A stretch of 64,000 bases of DNA from Buddleja alternifolia (GCA_019426215.1 CM033405.1:30782199-30846198), one strand, 5' to 3'; shown: positions 43,635 to 56,442, counted from the stretch's first letter. Numbers and translations: made by a program. The notes: generated from the letters alone by a model not told the origin.

Positions 43635-44886
43635 TGTTGGAAATCTTGATTGAGTAAATTGTGTTTAGCACGATTTTATTAGAGATTTAAGTGAATTTCA
43701 CATGTTGAGAGTGAAGTGTCTTTGGCTTAAATTAATCTACGTTTTGAGTAGATAAATTTAGAGTATTTAATTACTCAAATTCGATTTCGGGTGAATGAGA
43801 AATTAATTAGCAAAGTGTATCACTTAAAATGTTTCTCGTAATTGGAATCAATAATTGATGTGAAAAGGCGAATAAATGATCTCAATTATACGATCGACGG
43901 CCGCGGTTGTATAAGAAATAGTCATTTAGTTCGTGGTCTAAAATGTTCAAATCGGAAAATTGAGGGACCAATTTGAAAGGACTTAATAAATCAAGATTCA
44001 AAGTTTTGGGGTCAAAATTAAAGTCTGTGGAAAGATAGGGGCTGAAATTGCAAGCCAGATGGTGCAACCGCCTACACCTAATCATTTCCCGGAAAATATG
44101 GCTTGTTATAGGTTGAAAGGCGGGTGTACGGTGCACCCGCCACACCGGATCATAACCATGTCAGGCGGTTTTTGTCTTTTAGCTCAGGGGTTGTTTTGAA
44201 CAATTGCAACTCTTGGGGCAAATCTGAAAAGTCCGAAAAGGTGTAATCAGGGGGCATTTTGTCCAAAAGACACAACCTTTGGGCCTTTCTGCAGAAATCC
44301 GAAAAGTCACACTTTTTTTACCCAAAACCTTTCATTCTCTATAAATAGCCCCCCATAGTTTGGATTTATTTACACCAATATCACATTTCTCATCTTTCTT
44401 TTATTCATAGTACTAATTTGAGTACTTTGAATATTCTTTTATTTTTTAAATATTAATTTTAATATTTTAAGAATAGTGTTGAATATTATAAATGTTAAAT
44501 TGAGCATTTAAAATATTTTTGAAGTTCTTAAATATTATTTTAAGAATTATTTAGTACTAATTTGAGTACTTTAAATATTCTTAAATATTATTTTAATATT
44601 GTAAGATTAAGTTTGCATATTAAATGTTTAGATGTGCATTTAATTCATCCATGTCCATCGAGAGAGTTTGGAACAAGTATTTTGTTCGCTAGGCTCGAAA
44701 ATTTGTAGTGGTACTATTTACAAGACGTTTGTTGTTGTATCTTGGGAGACAATTGCCGTATTTCGTGACCACCAAGTGCGGGGCAATATTGTCTTAAGGA
44801 AATAGGGTAACCCTTGCCTCGACATATCATTATCATTTTGCATCTTCATAAACACCGCCCGTTACGCGCTAGAATTTTTCCCAACA
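43635..44886 (+). repeat. Right LTR of the non-coding element
   Basis: 1252 bp, near-identical to 39561-40804 apart from scattered substitutions and the extra bases at its start. The TATA box CTATAAATAG is at 44338-44347. It is preceded by a GGTGGGTA purine-rich tract. Confidence 0.87.
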
Positions 44887-45742
44887 AAACCTACTTCAAA
44901 ATAAACATTGTGAGCAGTAAACTCTAACTCGTCCTGAAAGCACTTCAACTATATCTATTTTTGGCTTAATGATTACCTAGTGTTTAGTTGTGAAACTATG
45001 AAAGATATGATGTTCTGGAATTGTACCTATTTTGTAACTGGTAATAACACTTATTTAGTGTTTATCTGACTGCTTAGGTTACATACTTTGTAATTGATCA
45101 ATCTCCATAAGCATTGCGAGCAGTAAAATACAAGCCGCATTTAGAGCTACTTCAATCATACCTAGTGTTCTCTCTACATGAGAGTTTTTCTCTCTCCACA
45201 TGAGAGTTAGTCACTAGGTTTCCTGTTTTGTTTTTTAGGGTTTCTGCATCCTCTTGAGTCCGCGAATACGTTTCTGAAGATTTCCTAATCGCACATGGGG
45301 GGTTTGGGGAGTGTATATACGAGGGTTTCTTGGTATCTTTGGTAAGGTGTATTTCTCCTACGCATTCCACGCGCGCGATAAGGGTTTGGCTTGTGAAAGT
45401 GGAGGGCCTCATCCTCATCTTAAGCTTTGGTTTCTTGGGAAGTGGGTCATCATCGTATGCTTGAGCGAAATTACAGTGATCTCCTCCTTGATACATCACT
45501 TCAGCCTTTATTTTGTTTTGCTTGCTTTTATTGCTTTCGATTTTAGTGTTGTTGTGACTTTCCTGTTTTGTGTTCCTGTTTCCTTTCTTTTTTCTTGTGT
45601 GCTTTTGCTTAGTTTGTTTTGTGTGCTTTTGATTGAAGGGCCTGGTTTTCTTACTCACAGGTAGGCACCTAGCTGTTCTTTCATCCTTTTGTCACACTGA
45701 GACACGAATATATTTAAGGGATAGGTCTTGTTTCGTACCTAA

Positions 45743-46583
45743 ATGGATGAAAATATTTCTCGGACGGAAGGGTTATTGTCCTTATCGGAAAGGGAGGAGA
45801 GAGAAGTGGTCATACCCCAACAGATCTGGCAAGAAGGGAGAAAGGTGCAGGGTCATATTCTAGTGGGAAGGGTAGCATCTAAGAAGAGGGTTGATTTCAG
45901 AGCTATGACTGCAACCCTAATGTCGTTGTTCAACTCGGTGAAGAAAGTTGAATTCAAGTGCATGGATGAGGACAGGTTTATGGTGGTGTTTGATCATATC
46001 AGGGACCGAGATCGTGTCATGGAAAACACACCATGGAACTTCGATAATCAGTTGGTAGTACTTCGGAGGCTCTTTGAAACTGATAATCCGATGCTTGGCA
46101 ATCTGGATTGGGTGGAATTCCATGTCCAGATCCACAACTTACCTCTGAATCAACGAAGCCGAAATATGGCTGAGTTTCTGGGAAATTTTGTGGGGGTGTT
46201 CATAGAGGTAGACGAGGGAACTTCATGAGATAAAATTTTGCGTATAAGGGTTAGTCTCAATATCACAAAAGCTTTGCAGAGATGCCTTACTCTCAAAACT
46301 CTGACAGGGGATTCCTTGAGGGTTGATATCACGTACGAACATTTGTCGAATTATTGTTACTTATGCGGGATAATTGGGCACACAGAGAGTTTTTGTGAGT
46401 TAAGGTATAATGAGGATTTTGTAGCTCCGGAAAAACTCCCATTTGGCCCTAGTCTATATGCACCCAACCGAAGGAAACCCATTCTCTCTATGGTGGATTG
46501 CCCCCATGGGAGAGAAGTGGGGATACTCCGGGACATAGGTGGGGAAATAGGGCAAGTGGAGGGCAGAATTCCAAGAGTTTGAG
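45743..46583 (+). pseudogene. LINE ORF1 (DUF4283 RNA-binding protein with zinc knuckle)
   Basis: From ATG 45743 (MDENISRTEGLLSLSERE) the frame shows a DUF4283-like domain (FMVVFDHIRDRDRVMENTPW, NLDWVEFHVQIHNLPLNQRS). It reaches a TGA at 46226-46228, probably a mutated Trp codon, because the same frame continues (ILRIRVSLNITKALQR, SNYCYLCGIIGHTESFC). The CX2CX4HX4C knuckle lies at about 46356-46397. A frameshift near 46560 moves the Ser-rich tail into another frame, to about 46863. Known role of LINE ORF1 proteins: binding the element RNA. Confidence 0.85.
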
Positions 46584-47177
46584 GCCCCAAAGACAACTCA
46601 GTTCTACTGCCTCTTCTTCTCAGAGTGTCCCAACGAGGTTTGAATCAGTTCAGCAAGTCAAGAACTATGGTGACAAAGAGTGGGAACGGGCCCTATCCCT
46701 GGTTGTCTTGGAGGGCAATAGTTCTGCTCGCAAAGCTAATCATGAGATACACCAATCATTTTTGAAGAATTTCACTTCTTCACTTCTCTCATCCCATTTC
46801 ACTACCCAGGGATCTTTCCCTTTCCATTCCTCAATTTCAAACTCTACATCTTCACCTTTCTAAACTCCTGTCCACTGTACCAACCCAAACTATAATGTGA
46901 TGAGCCCTATCCTTATAAACATACCCTTACAAATATCCTCACCTCAGAACCCTTTGAACTTTCCCTTAGTAAAAAGAAACAGTGCCCGGTTGTCTATGAA
47001 AAAAAACCCTTTCAGATTTAAAAAGAAAAATTGTAGAAATTTCGGATTCCCATTGTGAGGAGAAGACTCATATGAACAAAAAACATATCTCTAATTTGGC
47101 GGGGGTTGCGGGGCAATCCCGCCAACCAAAATAAATCTCTTAGTTTGGAACTGCTATGGGTTGGTGGACCCATGGGC

Positions 47178-47433
47178 AGTTCGTCAGAAAACGAACTTTA
47201 TTCGATTCTATAAACCCTCGATTGTGTTCTTATCGTAGACCAAATGCAAGAAAGCAAAGTTTGAAAGACTGAAATTGTTAACTAACATGTTCGGAGTTTG
47301 TGTCGAGTTCGTCAGAAAACGAACTTTATTCGATTCTATAAACCCTCGATTGTGTTCTTATCGGAGACCAAATGCAAGAAAGCAAAGTTTGAAAGACTGA
47401 AATTGTTAACTAACATGTTCGGAGTTTGTGTCG
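47178..47433 (+). repeat. 128-bp tandem duplication in the endonuclease
   Basis: Copies 47178-47305 and 47306-47433 differ at one visible position, TCTTATCGTAGACC against TCTTATCGGAGACC. In the first copy this turns the conserved Glu codon of FLSETK into TAG. The unit is not a multiple of three, so it also shifts the frame. Confidence 0.9.
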
Positions 47434-50400
47434 AGTCTATCGAAATTGGTGGAGGTTTGATTTTGCTTGGGGATAAATCCTTGGATACGTTTCTTCAATC
47501 GTACTCTAAAAACCATATTGATGTTAGCGTAACCCGGTGTTTATATGAGGATAGTTGGCGGTTTACGGGATTTTATGGGGAGCCGGATGTAGCTAGGCGA
47601 AGACATACGTGGGATCTTCTTAAGCGCTTATGCCCAAATGGACAATGGGCATGGTTGGTTACGGGGGACTATAACGAGATCCTCTATCAATCTGAGAAAG
47701 AGGGAGGGCCTCCTAAAGCGAATTGGCAAATTCGCATGTTTCATGATACGCTTCAACAATGTGACTTGTATGATTTGGGCTTTGAGGGTTATAAATACAC
47801 ATGGAGTAATTCACGGGAGTTTCCTCACAAAGTGAAGGAGCTGATAGATAGAGCATCTGGGAACTTGGCTTGGTGTAGAGCTTTTTCGAATACTAGGGTA
47901 ACTCACTTGGCATCGGCACACTCGGACCATGTTCCACTCCTCATTGAGTTGACACCTTCGGATTGGCCAAGTCCTAGAATGAAGAAAAGATTATTTAGGT
48001 TTGAAGCTATGTGGATTCGATCAAACCAATGTTCACAGGTGGTGAGGGATTCGTGGCAGGATGGTTTGAATTCGGATTCGGTTGAGAAGGTGTGGGATAA
48101 CATCAAATTGTGTCGGCTTGGGTTGATGAATTGAAACAAGGAGTCTACGGGCCAAAGAAGGTGAAAAATCTAAGAGCTTGGGGCTTTTATTATTGCAAGC
48201 CAAAAGGAGGATGGAGATCCGGATCTAAAAGCATGAATGAATCGGGTGAGAGCAGAATTAAGAGAAATACGGGCTCGGGACGAAGCAACGTGGCATCAAC
48301 GGAGCCGAGTTATGTGGATGCGTGATGGGGATCGTAGCACACACTTTTTTCATGCTAGGGCCTTGGAGAGAAAATGTTGTAATGAGATTACAAAGTTGAG
48401 GGATTCCAAGGGTGTTTGGCATGAGAGGTGAGGGAGAGATTTATGGGAAAATAACTTACTACTTTCGAGAAATATTTTCATCCTCTAGACCTACGGTAGG
48501 AGAGCTCACATCGACCTTGAATATTATTCGACCTCGAGTGACAGAAGAGATGAACCAATAGCTTTGTCGCCCATATGTGGCTAGTGAGGTTTCCTTTGCT
48601 CTCAATCAAATGCATCCTTACAAATCTTCTGGTCCGGATGGTATGTCTCCTATCTTTTTTCAAAAATTCTGACATATAGTTGGTAATGATGTCTCTATTG
48701 TGTTCTTCATATGCTAAATAACCGTGATATCATACCCAAAATGAACTTCACTCATGTGGTTTTAATACCTAAGTGTGACCATCCAGAGTCTATGTCTCAA
48801 TTGCGTCATTGCGTCATATTAGCTTATGCAATGTCATTTATAAATTTGTCTCTAAATGTATTGCTAATCATTTGAAGCCCCTTCTCCAATCTATCATCTC
48901 TGAAACTCAGTCAGCTTTCATTCCCGGTCGACTCATAGCTGATAATATCCTTGTGGCATACGAGGTGAATCACTTCCTTAAGAACAAAAGTTGGGTAAGG
49001 ATGACCAAGTTACCCTCAAACTAGACATAAGCAAAGCCTATGACCGTGTTTAGTGGAATTTCTTTGCAGGAATACTGATCGTATTAGGTGCACGGCGAGC
49101 CAATTATTTTTGGGCTCAGTCATATTAAATGTAAACACTATGACAGTCTTATTTTTTAATATATTGAACTTTTATGGTAGGCTTCCTTATTGTTATAACT
49201 AGTGTTAGTATAGATAAAGATCTCATGGATTACATATGGTTAGGGGAGCGGTCGGGATACATATGGAATGCTCTCAAAGACCGTAATCCTAAATATTGTT
49301 CCAAGTCATAGAGGCTGTGGGATTTGGGATATCACTGGCCTCGTCAAGACTTGTTCATGCATGTAACTCTTCCAAGAGGTCGACGCGTTCCATTATCGAT
49401 GGCTTGTATGGAAATACATGTATGAAAATTCATACTGGATTATGGAATTGAACGGCCCCGCCAAAGGACTCCTATTCGGTGTTGTCGAACATGGAGTCCT
49501 TGGGTTTCATAGTGTGAGATTAATCCTTAGACCTAAGATGTCATTTGGAAAGGGCACTACCCACTCTGCTTTGATATGCATGTGCACTCCAGGAGAGTCA
49601 TATAGCGTGTATGTTGGGTTATAATCTGGTAATGCATTGGAACAAATTGCATTCAGAGAGAGATTCATCCAGGGTCACGAGGACCCGGTATTTTCTTTGT
49701 TGTTGCGAGAATCTAAATGATCGTTAAAAGCCTTTGATCAAAGTGATTGTCTTCTGAGAGGGATTGGTATTCCCGGATTAGAATAATGGATCATTAGATG
49801 TCACAACACAGTCATATTTTCTAAGGTTATTAGGGTTCAACTGTCGCCATACCCTAGACCATAGACGGGAAAATGATGAAGGGATTCTACTCACATGACG
49901 ATCGCAACTTGGATAGGTTTTTGCTTTTCATCGTTGACATCTAGGTAGTCGTGGCGACGTTGCTAGACATCGAACCATGACTAATAGGTGTCTTGGATTA
50001 ATTTGGTGAAATTAATTCAAGGACTAGTTAATTATTTAGAATAATTAATCTAGCCTGCGGGGACTTATTGCTAGCTTGACAACGAGCCTGAGAGGTGACA
50101 CACATAACTTAGTGTAGTACCTATTGACTAATTAATTTTTTGTGAATTAATGGTGGAATTAATTAATTGGATTCAATTAATCAAGGAAAATGAATTAATT
50201 TAACTAATTAATTAATGGTCCTATAATTTAATATTAGAATATTAAATTGGGAGGGACTAATTAATTAATTAGGAAAAAGAAAATAAAATAATATATATAT
50301 AGACACAAAGTGCACGAGTGGCGTGTGTATTGTGTATGTGGATTTGGTGGAAAGATTTATCTTACTCACCAAGTTTGTAAAATATATATTAATTAATATT

Positions 50401-50568
50401 CTATAAATATATTTGGTAGAATCCTTAATTAATTAAAGTAACTAATTAATTGGATATGGAAGGATTCTATTTGATATATATTAGGATATTATTAGATATG
50501 GTAATATCTAGTTTGTTGGAAGGAGTCCAACTAACCAAGAAAGAGAATAAAAGAAAAAGGAAATACAC

Positions 50569-50661
50569 ACACACACACATATATATATAGACCAATTAGG
50601 GTAAATACCCTAGCCATAATACACACCCCTCTCTCCTAAAAATTAGGGGAGAGGTGTGTAC

Positions 50662-50712
<51 letters not shown>

Positions 50713-50714
50713 AT
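50569..50714. repeat. Microsatellites inside the LTR-like segment
   Basis: (AC)n(AT)n at about 50569-50589 and (TA)n(TG)n at about 50662-50712 flank an inverted pair ACACACCCCTCTCTCCTAAA / TAGGGGAGAGGTGTGTA, which can fold into a hairpin. Confidence 0.75.
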
Positions 50715-50789
50715 TCCCCCTCTTTTAAACCTAATGAAAAAGTGACTTTGAATTAGTTTTTGGTTTTGAAAAAAGGCATGAGAAAATAA

Positions 50790-51012
50790 GGCTCTGTATG
50801 GTTTTGTTTTCCAAAATGAATTTTAAATTTTTATTGGAGAATGTGTATTACAGAAATTCATATGAAAATATTAACTTTTTGTTCGTTTGGATGTGTTGTA
50901 GAATTTAAAATTTGAGCATTTTCTGTAGAATTTACCTTGGAGTGTGCATTTTCATTTTCTGGTGATCACCAGAAAATGAAAAAGCAACTTAAAAACACAA
51001 CCATACAGAGCC
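50790..51012. mobile_element. Tourist-like MITE in the LTR-like segment
   Basis: The ends GGCTCTGTATGGTTTTG and CACAACCATACAGAGCC are reverse complements apart from one or two bases. TAA flanks both sides (50787-50789 and 51013-51015). At 223 bp it is a nested insertion at least three levels deep (MITE in LTR-like segment in LINE). Confidence 0.85.
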
Positions 51013-53795
51013 TAAGTTTTTGAGAAAACACTTTTCTATTATTCTCTCCCAATATTTTTTTTCATACGATTTCTTCAAACTCATGTGTTGAGTGCGAAGA
51101 ACACTTAAATAATTCCAAACTTTTTTTCCTAAATAGCCAAGATTCGATATTCTCCTTGCTAGCACTAGTGGAGATAATTGAGGGTACGAGCTAGGGTGTA
51201 TATACATCTCAGAGGAGCAACACTTGGGCCGCTAGGGCAAATCAATTCGAAAACTGTAGCAGACAGTAGCTTAAAAAGACGTTGTTGCTTAAAGTCTACA
51301 AGAGGTAAACACGAATAAACTTTCTCCTAGGATAGTTTTGAATCCGATGGTATCATGTCGACCTAGCCCTAATTTCGGGGATTCCGCTTTAATTTTTGAA
51401 ATTATATATTTTTCGCTGCGCCGGTATCCTCGGGGGATTTACCAATCCCAACAAATACTAGATAGGTTGGGCTTTCACAGGGAGTTTTCTTACCACATTA
51501 TGATGTGCATTTCTTCAGTTTCGTACTCGTATATGCTTAATGGTTCCCAATTTGGTTTCTTGCATTCACAACGGGGACTCCGACAGGGGTACCCGTTGTC
51601 TCCATATTTGTCCTTACTTGTGGCAGAGGTGTTCAGTTGTCTTTTACAAGAAGCGGAGGAGAAGAGGGAGATTGAAGGGGTGGCAGTGGCTAGGAGGGCG
51701 CCTCGGGTTTCGCATCTCTAATTTGCTGATGATACACTATTCTTTATGCAAGCCACGGAGTCGGCTTTTGCTTGTATAAAGAAAGTGTTGAGGAGATACG
51801 AGGTGGTTTCGGGACAGAGAATTAATTTTGACAAATCTTCAATGGTTTTTAGCAAAAACACTCCTAGTGATGTTCGAGTCCCCATGGCACGTATCTTGGG
51901 AGTTCAAGTAGTGGAGAAGCATGACAAGTATTTGGGGCTACCGACGGTTGTGGGGAGGTCTAAAAAAGAGGTATTCGATTTGATTAGAGAAAGGGTGACG
52001 AAGAAGTTTCAAGGGGGGAATGCTAGGTTCTTATCACAAGCGGGAAAGGAAATTCTTGTTAAAGTGGTGGTCCAAGCTATCCCTACTTATGCCATGAGTT
52101 ATTTTCAACTTCCGGATAGTCTTCTCAAGGATATTGAAACAAGCATGGCAAATTTTTGGTGGCATAATAGAAACACTCGGAAGATTCGTTGGGTTGCATG
52201 GGAGAAGTTATGCAAGAGTAAAGAGGAAGAGGGATTAGGCTTTCGGGAGTTAAAATCTTTTAATCAAGCTATGTTGGCCAAGTAAGGGTGGTGGATTATA
52301 CAAAACCCAGAGTGTTTGCTTAGTAGGATATTCAAGGCACGGTACTTTCAAGAGACATTCATGGAAGCAAAGTTGGGTCGAACCTTTCACTTATATGGAG
52401 GGGTATTTTTGGAGCTAGGTTTTTGCTAAAGAGAGGGGTGTAGATGGAGGATAGGATTGGGCAAGGAGGTTAGAGTATGGGGTGGGGGGGACCCGTGGCT
52501 CCCTAGAGCACAAGGCTTTGTGGTTTCCTCCACTCCCCAGGTCTTGGACCCTGATACAAAGGTAAGTGAGTTACGGGTTAGTGATGATGGATGGTGGAAT
52601 GTGGATCTGATTCAGAACATTTTTAGTTTACCCGAAGCCGAAGCTATTTTGTCTATACCTCTAGAGAGCGGGTTAAATCGGGGCAGGGTGGTATGGCATT
52701 TCACAAAAGGGGGGTTCTTTTCAGTCCGAAGTGCGTATCATTTAGCATGAGAGTTACGGGTTAGAAATATTCCTTCCTCCTCTATGAGTGAATCACAAGA
52801 CAAATGGAATTTTATCTGGAATCTGGAGTCCCTCCAAAAGTGCGATTGTTTGCATGGAAGGAGTGTAAGGGGGCGTTGCCAATGGGTAGAAATCTGCTTA
52901 GAAGAAGGATTGAAGTTTCAGGAGTTTGTCCGCTGTGTAATGAGGAAAATGAAGGCTTGGAACATGCTCTTTTCAACTGTTCGTTTGCTAAAGTAACTTG
53001 GTGCCTTTCAAACATTCTGTGGCGCATCTTGTCTAGGGTTTCCAATAATGTTGAGGAATGGTTCCGTAACTTGGCCAGGGATTTTAAGTTGGATGAGTTA
53101 TGCTTATTCCTTGTGATTTGTTGGTATCTTTGGTATAATCGAAACAAAACTCTTATGGAAAAAAATTACAGTACAACCGGATGTGTTGGTTTCACAAGCT
53201 CAGGATTTTCTTCGTGTGTTTAGGACTTCTTTAAACATGGATTGAATGGCTCGTTCGGAACCGTGGCCAGTGTGTTGGCAGCCACCTGATAGTAGGATTA
53301 TTAAATTAAACTTTGATGGGGCTCTTTTTCAGCAAGAGAGAGTTATGGGAGCAGGGGTTGTAGCTAGAGATAGTGATGGAGTTTGTGTGGGTTGGTGTTC
53401 TAAACGATTCGCGTTTCTTTCCTCTCCAGAACTCGCAGAGGCGTTGGCTGCTCATTTGGCTTTGGAGTTGGCTGTTAGCAAGGGTTGGCGCAAGATTGTG
53501 GTCGAAGGGGATAGTTTGACTCTAATTCGGTTGCTTCACTCGACGGAACCTTTGTTTTGTTCTATTGGTCCCATTGTCAATGATATTCGATCCTTAGTTT
53601 CTTTTTTCTCGTTTTGTTCATTTGGTTTTGTTAAGCGTAGTGGTAGCAATGTGGCGCTTGTTTTAGCGCGTTCGGCTTTGGAGATCCAAGAGGATGTTCT
53701 TGGACTCCCGTACTTGGTAGCTTGTAGCTGACGGTTTGGTTGAGTAATATATTACATTACCGGTTTTCTTCAAAAAAAAAAATCATACCCAGTGT

Positions 53796-56442
53796 CTAGG
53801 TGCCCCATGAAATATGAAAAGCTGATGTACCACCAAAAACCACAAGCATCATAAACCTAATACCAATCGGGTTTTAAATTAATCATCTGACAGGTAAATT
53901 ACGCTTATCATATAATGATACAAATTTCACATATATTGACCGATTACAAAGTAAGTGGTATTAATTGCATGTAAAATAGTTGATATAGTCAAATATACTA
54001 CCAAAAAATTTCTCATGCTTGGGTATATGGTGTATGATAAGATTGTAATTACTAGTGATAGGACATAATAAGATGTGCTTGGTTCATGGATTAAGTATGA
54101 AATGGACCAAAGTCTAACATCTTACAATGACAACCTAATAACAACAGATGCACTGAATTAATTGACATGCAATTCGAAATTATTTGCATCTTCAACGTCA
54201 ATCGTACAAAACTTTGCCCACTTAGGCGTTCCGTGTCAAATTGCTGAAATAAAGTCTAGTAAACTAACTCAATTTTGAATTTTCAAATTTTAGTTGTAAT
54301 TTTATATGGAAACTAAAGGAAGTTAAAAAAGAAACTCCCTTAAAATTTCTAAGATTTTCCTCCCACGTAAGTTAAATTATCTGATATATCACCCATCTAC
54401 TTCATCCCTGATTTATGTTGGAAAGAAATATATCAATATCTAATTTGAACTTATAATACGTTATACATATATATATATCCCTATATATACTATATTCTAA
54501 AAGTAAAAATGATTATTCAAAAATTTGCAAAAAGTAACTAAAAAGAAAAAAGAAAAAAGGGCAAATCATGATGAAACGTAGGATATGATGAAGATAATAG
54601 CCACTTATATATGATGGGATGTGAAGACATTATCTTAAGAGAGCTATAGGCATGATTTGCTTAATAAGGATGTTGGATAGTGAATTTACAGCATCCATAT
54701 TTGGCTTATTTAATTGTAAGTAGATGGTTGGCCAAATTATGCGAACATGGTCCAAGTATGGCTTTACCCAACTTCTTGAATATATGTAATTACCTTGTCT
54801 AAAATTTTGATTTAGTCTCATGTGTTTTTCATTGCTATTTGGATTCTCAATTTTAATATAATAATTTATCTTGTATGTATCACACGTAAAAAATAGGAGT
54901 ATTATACCTAATTTGGACAATACGGCCCAATTTCAATATACCCCAATCCAATCTTGAATATTATAATTGTATCCATAGGTCCTCACGTGTTTTCAATAGG
55001 TTGGGTCGGGTCGACCCACAACACAACCTCATGATCCTAAATTCAAATAATTGGACCATGATCTCACGTACTACATGTCCTACCCTGGGCATCATACTCA
55101 ACTCAATCGATTCGATGTAAGTTTACTTTATAAACCGCAACAGGGCCTAGCACAATCTGATAGGTTCGATCTAACTAATTGAATTATATCAGATTTGATT
55201 ATCTTAATAGGTAGATGGACAACTTGGCCAAATATCCAAGTGCAATCCATAGTCTTTGTTATCTGGATCATGCCTGACTCATTTTTCTTAGTGACCTGAT
55301 TCATATATCAATCGAAATACGACCCAAAGATGGCCAAATCAGGAGTATGTAAATTTAAAAAAAGAAAAGAAAAAACATGTGTTTTACGTTGTAAGTATAG
55401 AAATTTTTCTGGTAATGTTCTGAAACACAAAAAATATAATATTAATGAAATGTTGAGAAAAATAATGAAATATATACTTTGTCCATCATTCTTTACATTC
55501 TCTTTAGCGACCATGTGATTAACTTTTTTTTTTGGCAATACATAACATTAATATGGAAGAAAACTTATAAATATTACCAAGATCCAACTGGTTAATAATT
55601 AACTCACAATAGTATAAATATATATATATATATATATATTATGCGTGCGCAACACACGGAGTTTAGAGTTGTTCAAGTTCAAATATTATCGTACTTGATG
55701 GCCACGTGCTCAAATTCAACTCAATATATTTTCTTTGAATCAACTGGCGTTATTTGCACACTTTCTACTTATTTCGAGCATGCTCGCATTACTTAATTTT
55801 CTGTAAATAAATATTAAGTTTTAAGTTTCTGTAAACAAAAAAAATTGACTCAATAAAATGCATACTAATAGACTAATGTTAAGTTTTAAGTTTATACTAC
55901 TTAATAGATATATGTGATTTCAAACTTGAAAGCATTTTAATTCATAAATCAAGTCAGGAAAGTTCACAACAATTATTGTATCATCAATATTTAGAGTTTT
56001 TCTAAATATAAATGATATGACATAAAAACTTAAAATTAGTTTAAAGTCTCTTCAAACGCATCGATATATTAAGTTGATGCATTAAAAAAAGACACTATAA
56101 ATCTTACACCGTCTAATTTCGAAAGTAGATTAGCTACACAAAAATAAACAATTAATTATAATTATATGATGATTTTTGTGCTTATCAGGATGGATCTAAT
56201 GAGGTTTAACTCGCCCATTATTCATAATGATCTAGCTTCTAACTCAATTTCAACGCTCAAAATGATCAGCTTTGTTCTTATTAGGTTTCCACACAAATAT
56301 AAGCGGACTCCGAACAAGTTTTGGATAGATTCGACTCAATTGACAACATAATTAAAAACGAAACTAGTTTCGCGTAAAATAAATAAGAACTCGAAAAAAT
56401 TCATTGAAAATTCCCATATATTTGACCTTCCACAAAGTGGAA
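53796..56442. other. Intergenic, nothing recognised
   Basis: 2.6 kb of AT-rich DNA between the LINE and the third SINE. It includes an AT microsatellite at about 55617-55640. The overlapping frames at 55308-55538 and 55330-55518 lie on opposite strands and have no domain. Confidence 0.55.

Larger units (their letters stand above)
39561..44886 (+). mobile_element. Copia-related LTR element without coding capacity
   Basis: Two similar LTRs (39561-40804 and 43635-44886) end in TTTTTCCCAACA; the right one starts TGTTGGAAATC and the left one TGTTGAGAGAG after losing about 12 bp. The interior (40805-43634) has no long frame. From about 42860 to 43220 it resembles the end of the neighbouring Copia pol and its 3' non-coding part (GACTGGAGATCCCAAGATCT). 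LTR architecture is also shared: TGTTGGAAA start, GGGGCAATWTYGTSTTA and TCTCGAAACA/CTCGACATAT boxes before the end. It is thus a non-autonomous relative that could have used Copia proteins. No target duplication was found (flanks CTACA and AAACC). Confidence 0.82.
49076..51453. mobile_element. Insert in LINE ORF2: LINE-like fragment plus LTR-like segment
   Basis: AATAC occurs at both edges (49071-49075 and 51454-51458). Skipping the insert restores the frame from WNFFAGI into LDRLGFHREF. The right part, 49612-51453 (1842 bp), has LTR-like ends TGTTGGG and CCCAACA. The left 536 bp encode degraded LINE-like peptides (WLGERSGYIWNALKDR, RWLVWKYMYENSYWIME) unlike the host LINE. It is either one transposed composite or a solo LTR joined to a second LINE by recombination. 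Confidence 0.6.
47131..53731 (+). pseudogene. LINE ORF2 (endonuclease, reverse transcriptase, zf-RVT, RNase H)
   Basis: The endonuclease starts with LLVWNCYG at 47131 and contains FLSETK, WLVTGDYNEILY and HSDHVPLLIEL, the E, D/N and H positions of the AP-endonuclease fold. A 128-bp tandem duplication (47178-47433) breaks it. A frameshift near 48120 precedes RDGDRSTHFFHARA, SSGPDGMSPIFFQKF and [18 protein letters not shown] of the reverse transcriptase. An insert at 49076-51453 follows. Beyond it come GLRQGYPLSPYLSLL and the catalytic FADD (51722-51733), with a TAA codon directly before it. The zf-RVT region is at about 52812-52990 (KVRLFAWKECKGALP, CPLCNEENEGLEHALF). The RNase H domain is 53246-53731 (IKLNFDGALFQ, AEALAAHLALELA, VVEGDSLTLI); this type is known from plant L1 elements. 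Confidence 0.88.
45169..53780 (+). mobile_element. L1-type plant LINE, degenerate, with a 2.4-kb insert
   Basis: A 15-bp duplication AATCATACCYAGTGT (45154-45168 and 53781-53795, one mismatch) flanks it, and a run of A ends it at 53772-53782. From 5' to 3' it has a leader with TCTCTCYACATGAGAGT repeats, ORF1 (DUF4283 and CCHC), ORF2 with endonuclease, reverse transcriptase, zf-RVT and a C-terminal RNase H. Apparently full-length because the 5' leader is present. Multiple stops and frameshifts make it inactive. Confidence 0.93.

Noticed and set aside
45152..45664. Two long overlapping frames (168 and 117 codons) on opposite strands before LINE ORF1.
   Set aside because: They cover the LINE 5' leader. 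One is Lys/Asn/Thr-rich and the other Phe/Val-rich, typical of one low-complexity stretch read both ways.
49612..51453. Simple solo LTR with its own 5-bp duplication.
   Set aside because: The flanks GTGTA and AATAC do not match; the matching AATAC lies 536 bp further left, so the event is reported as a composite.
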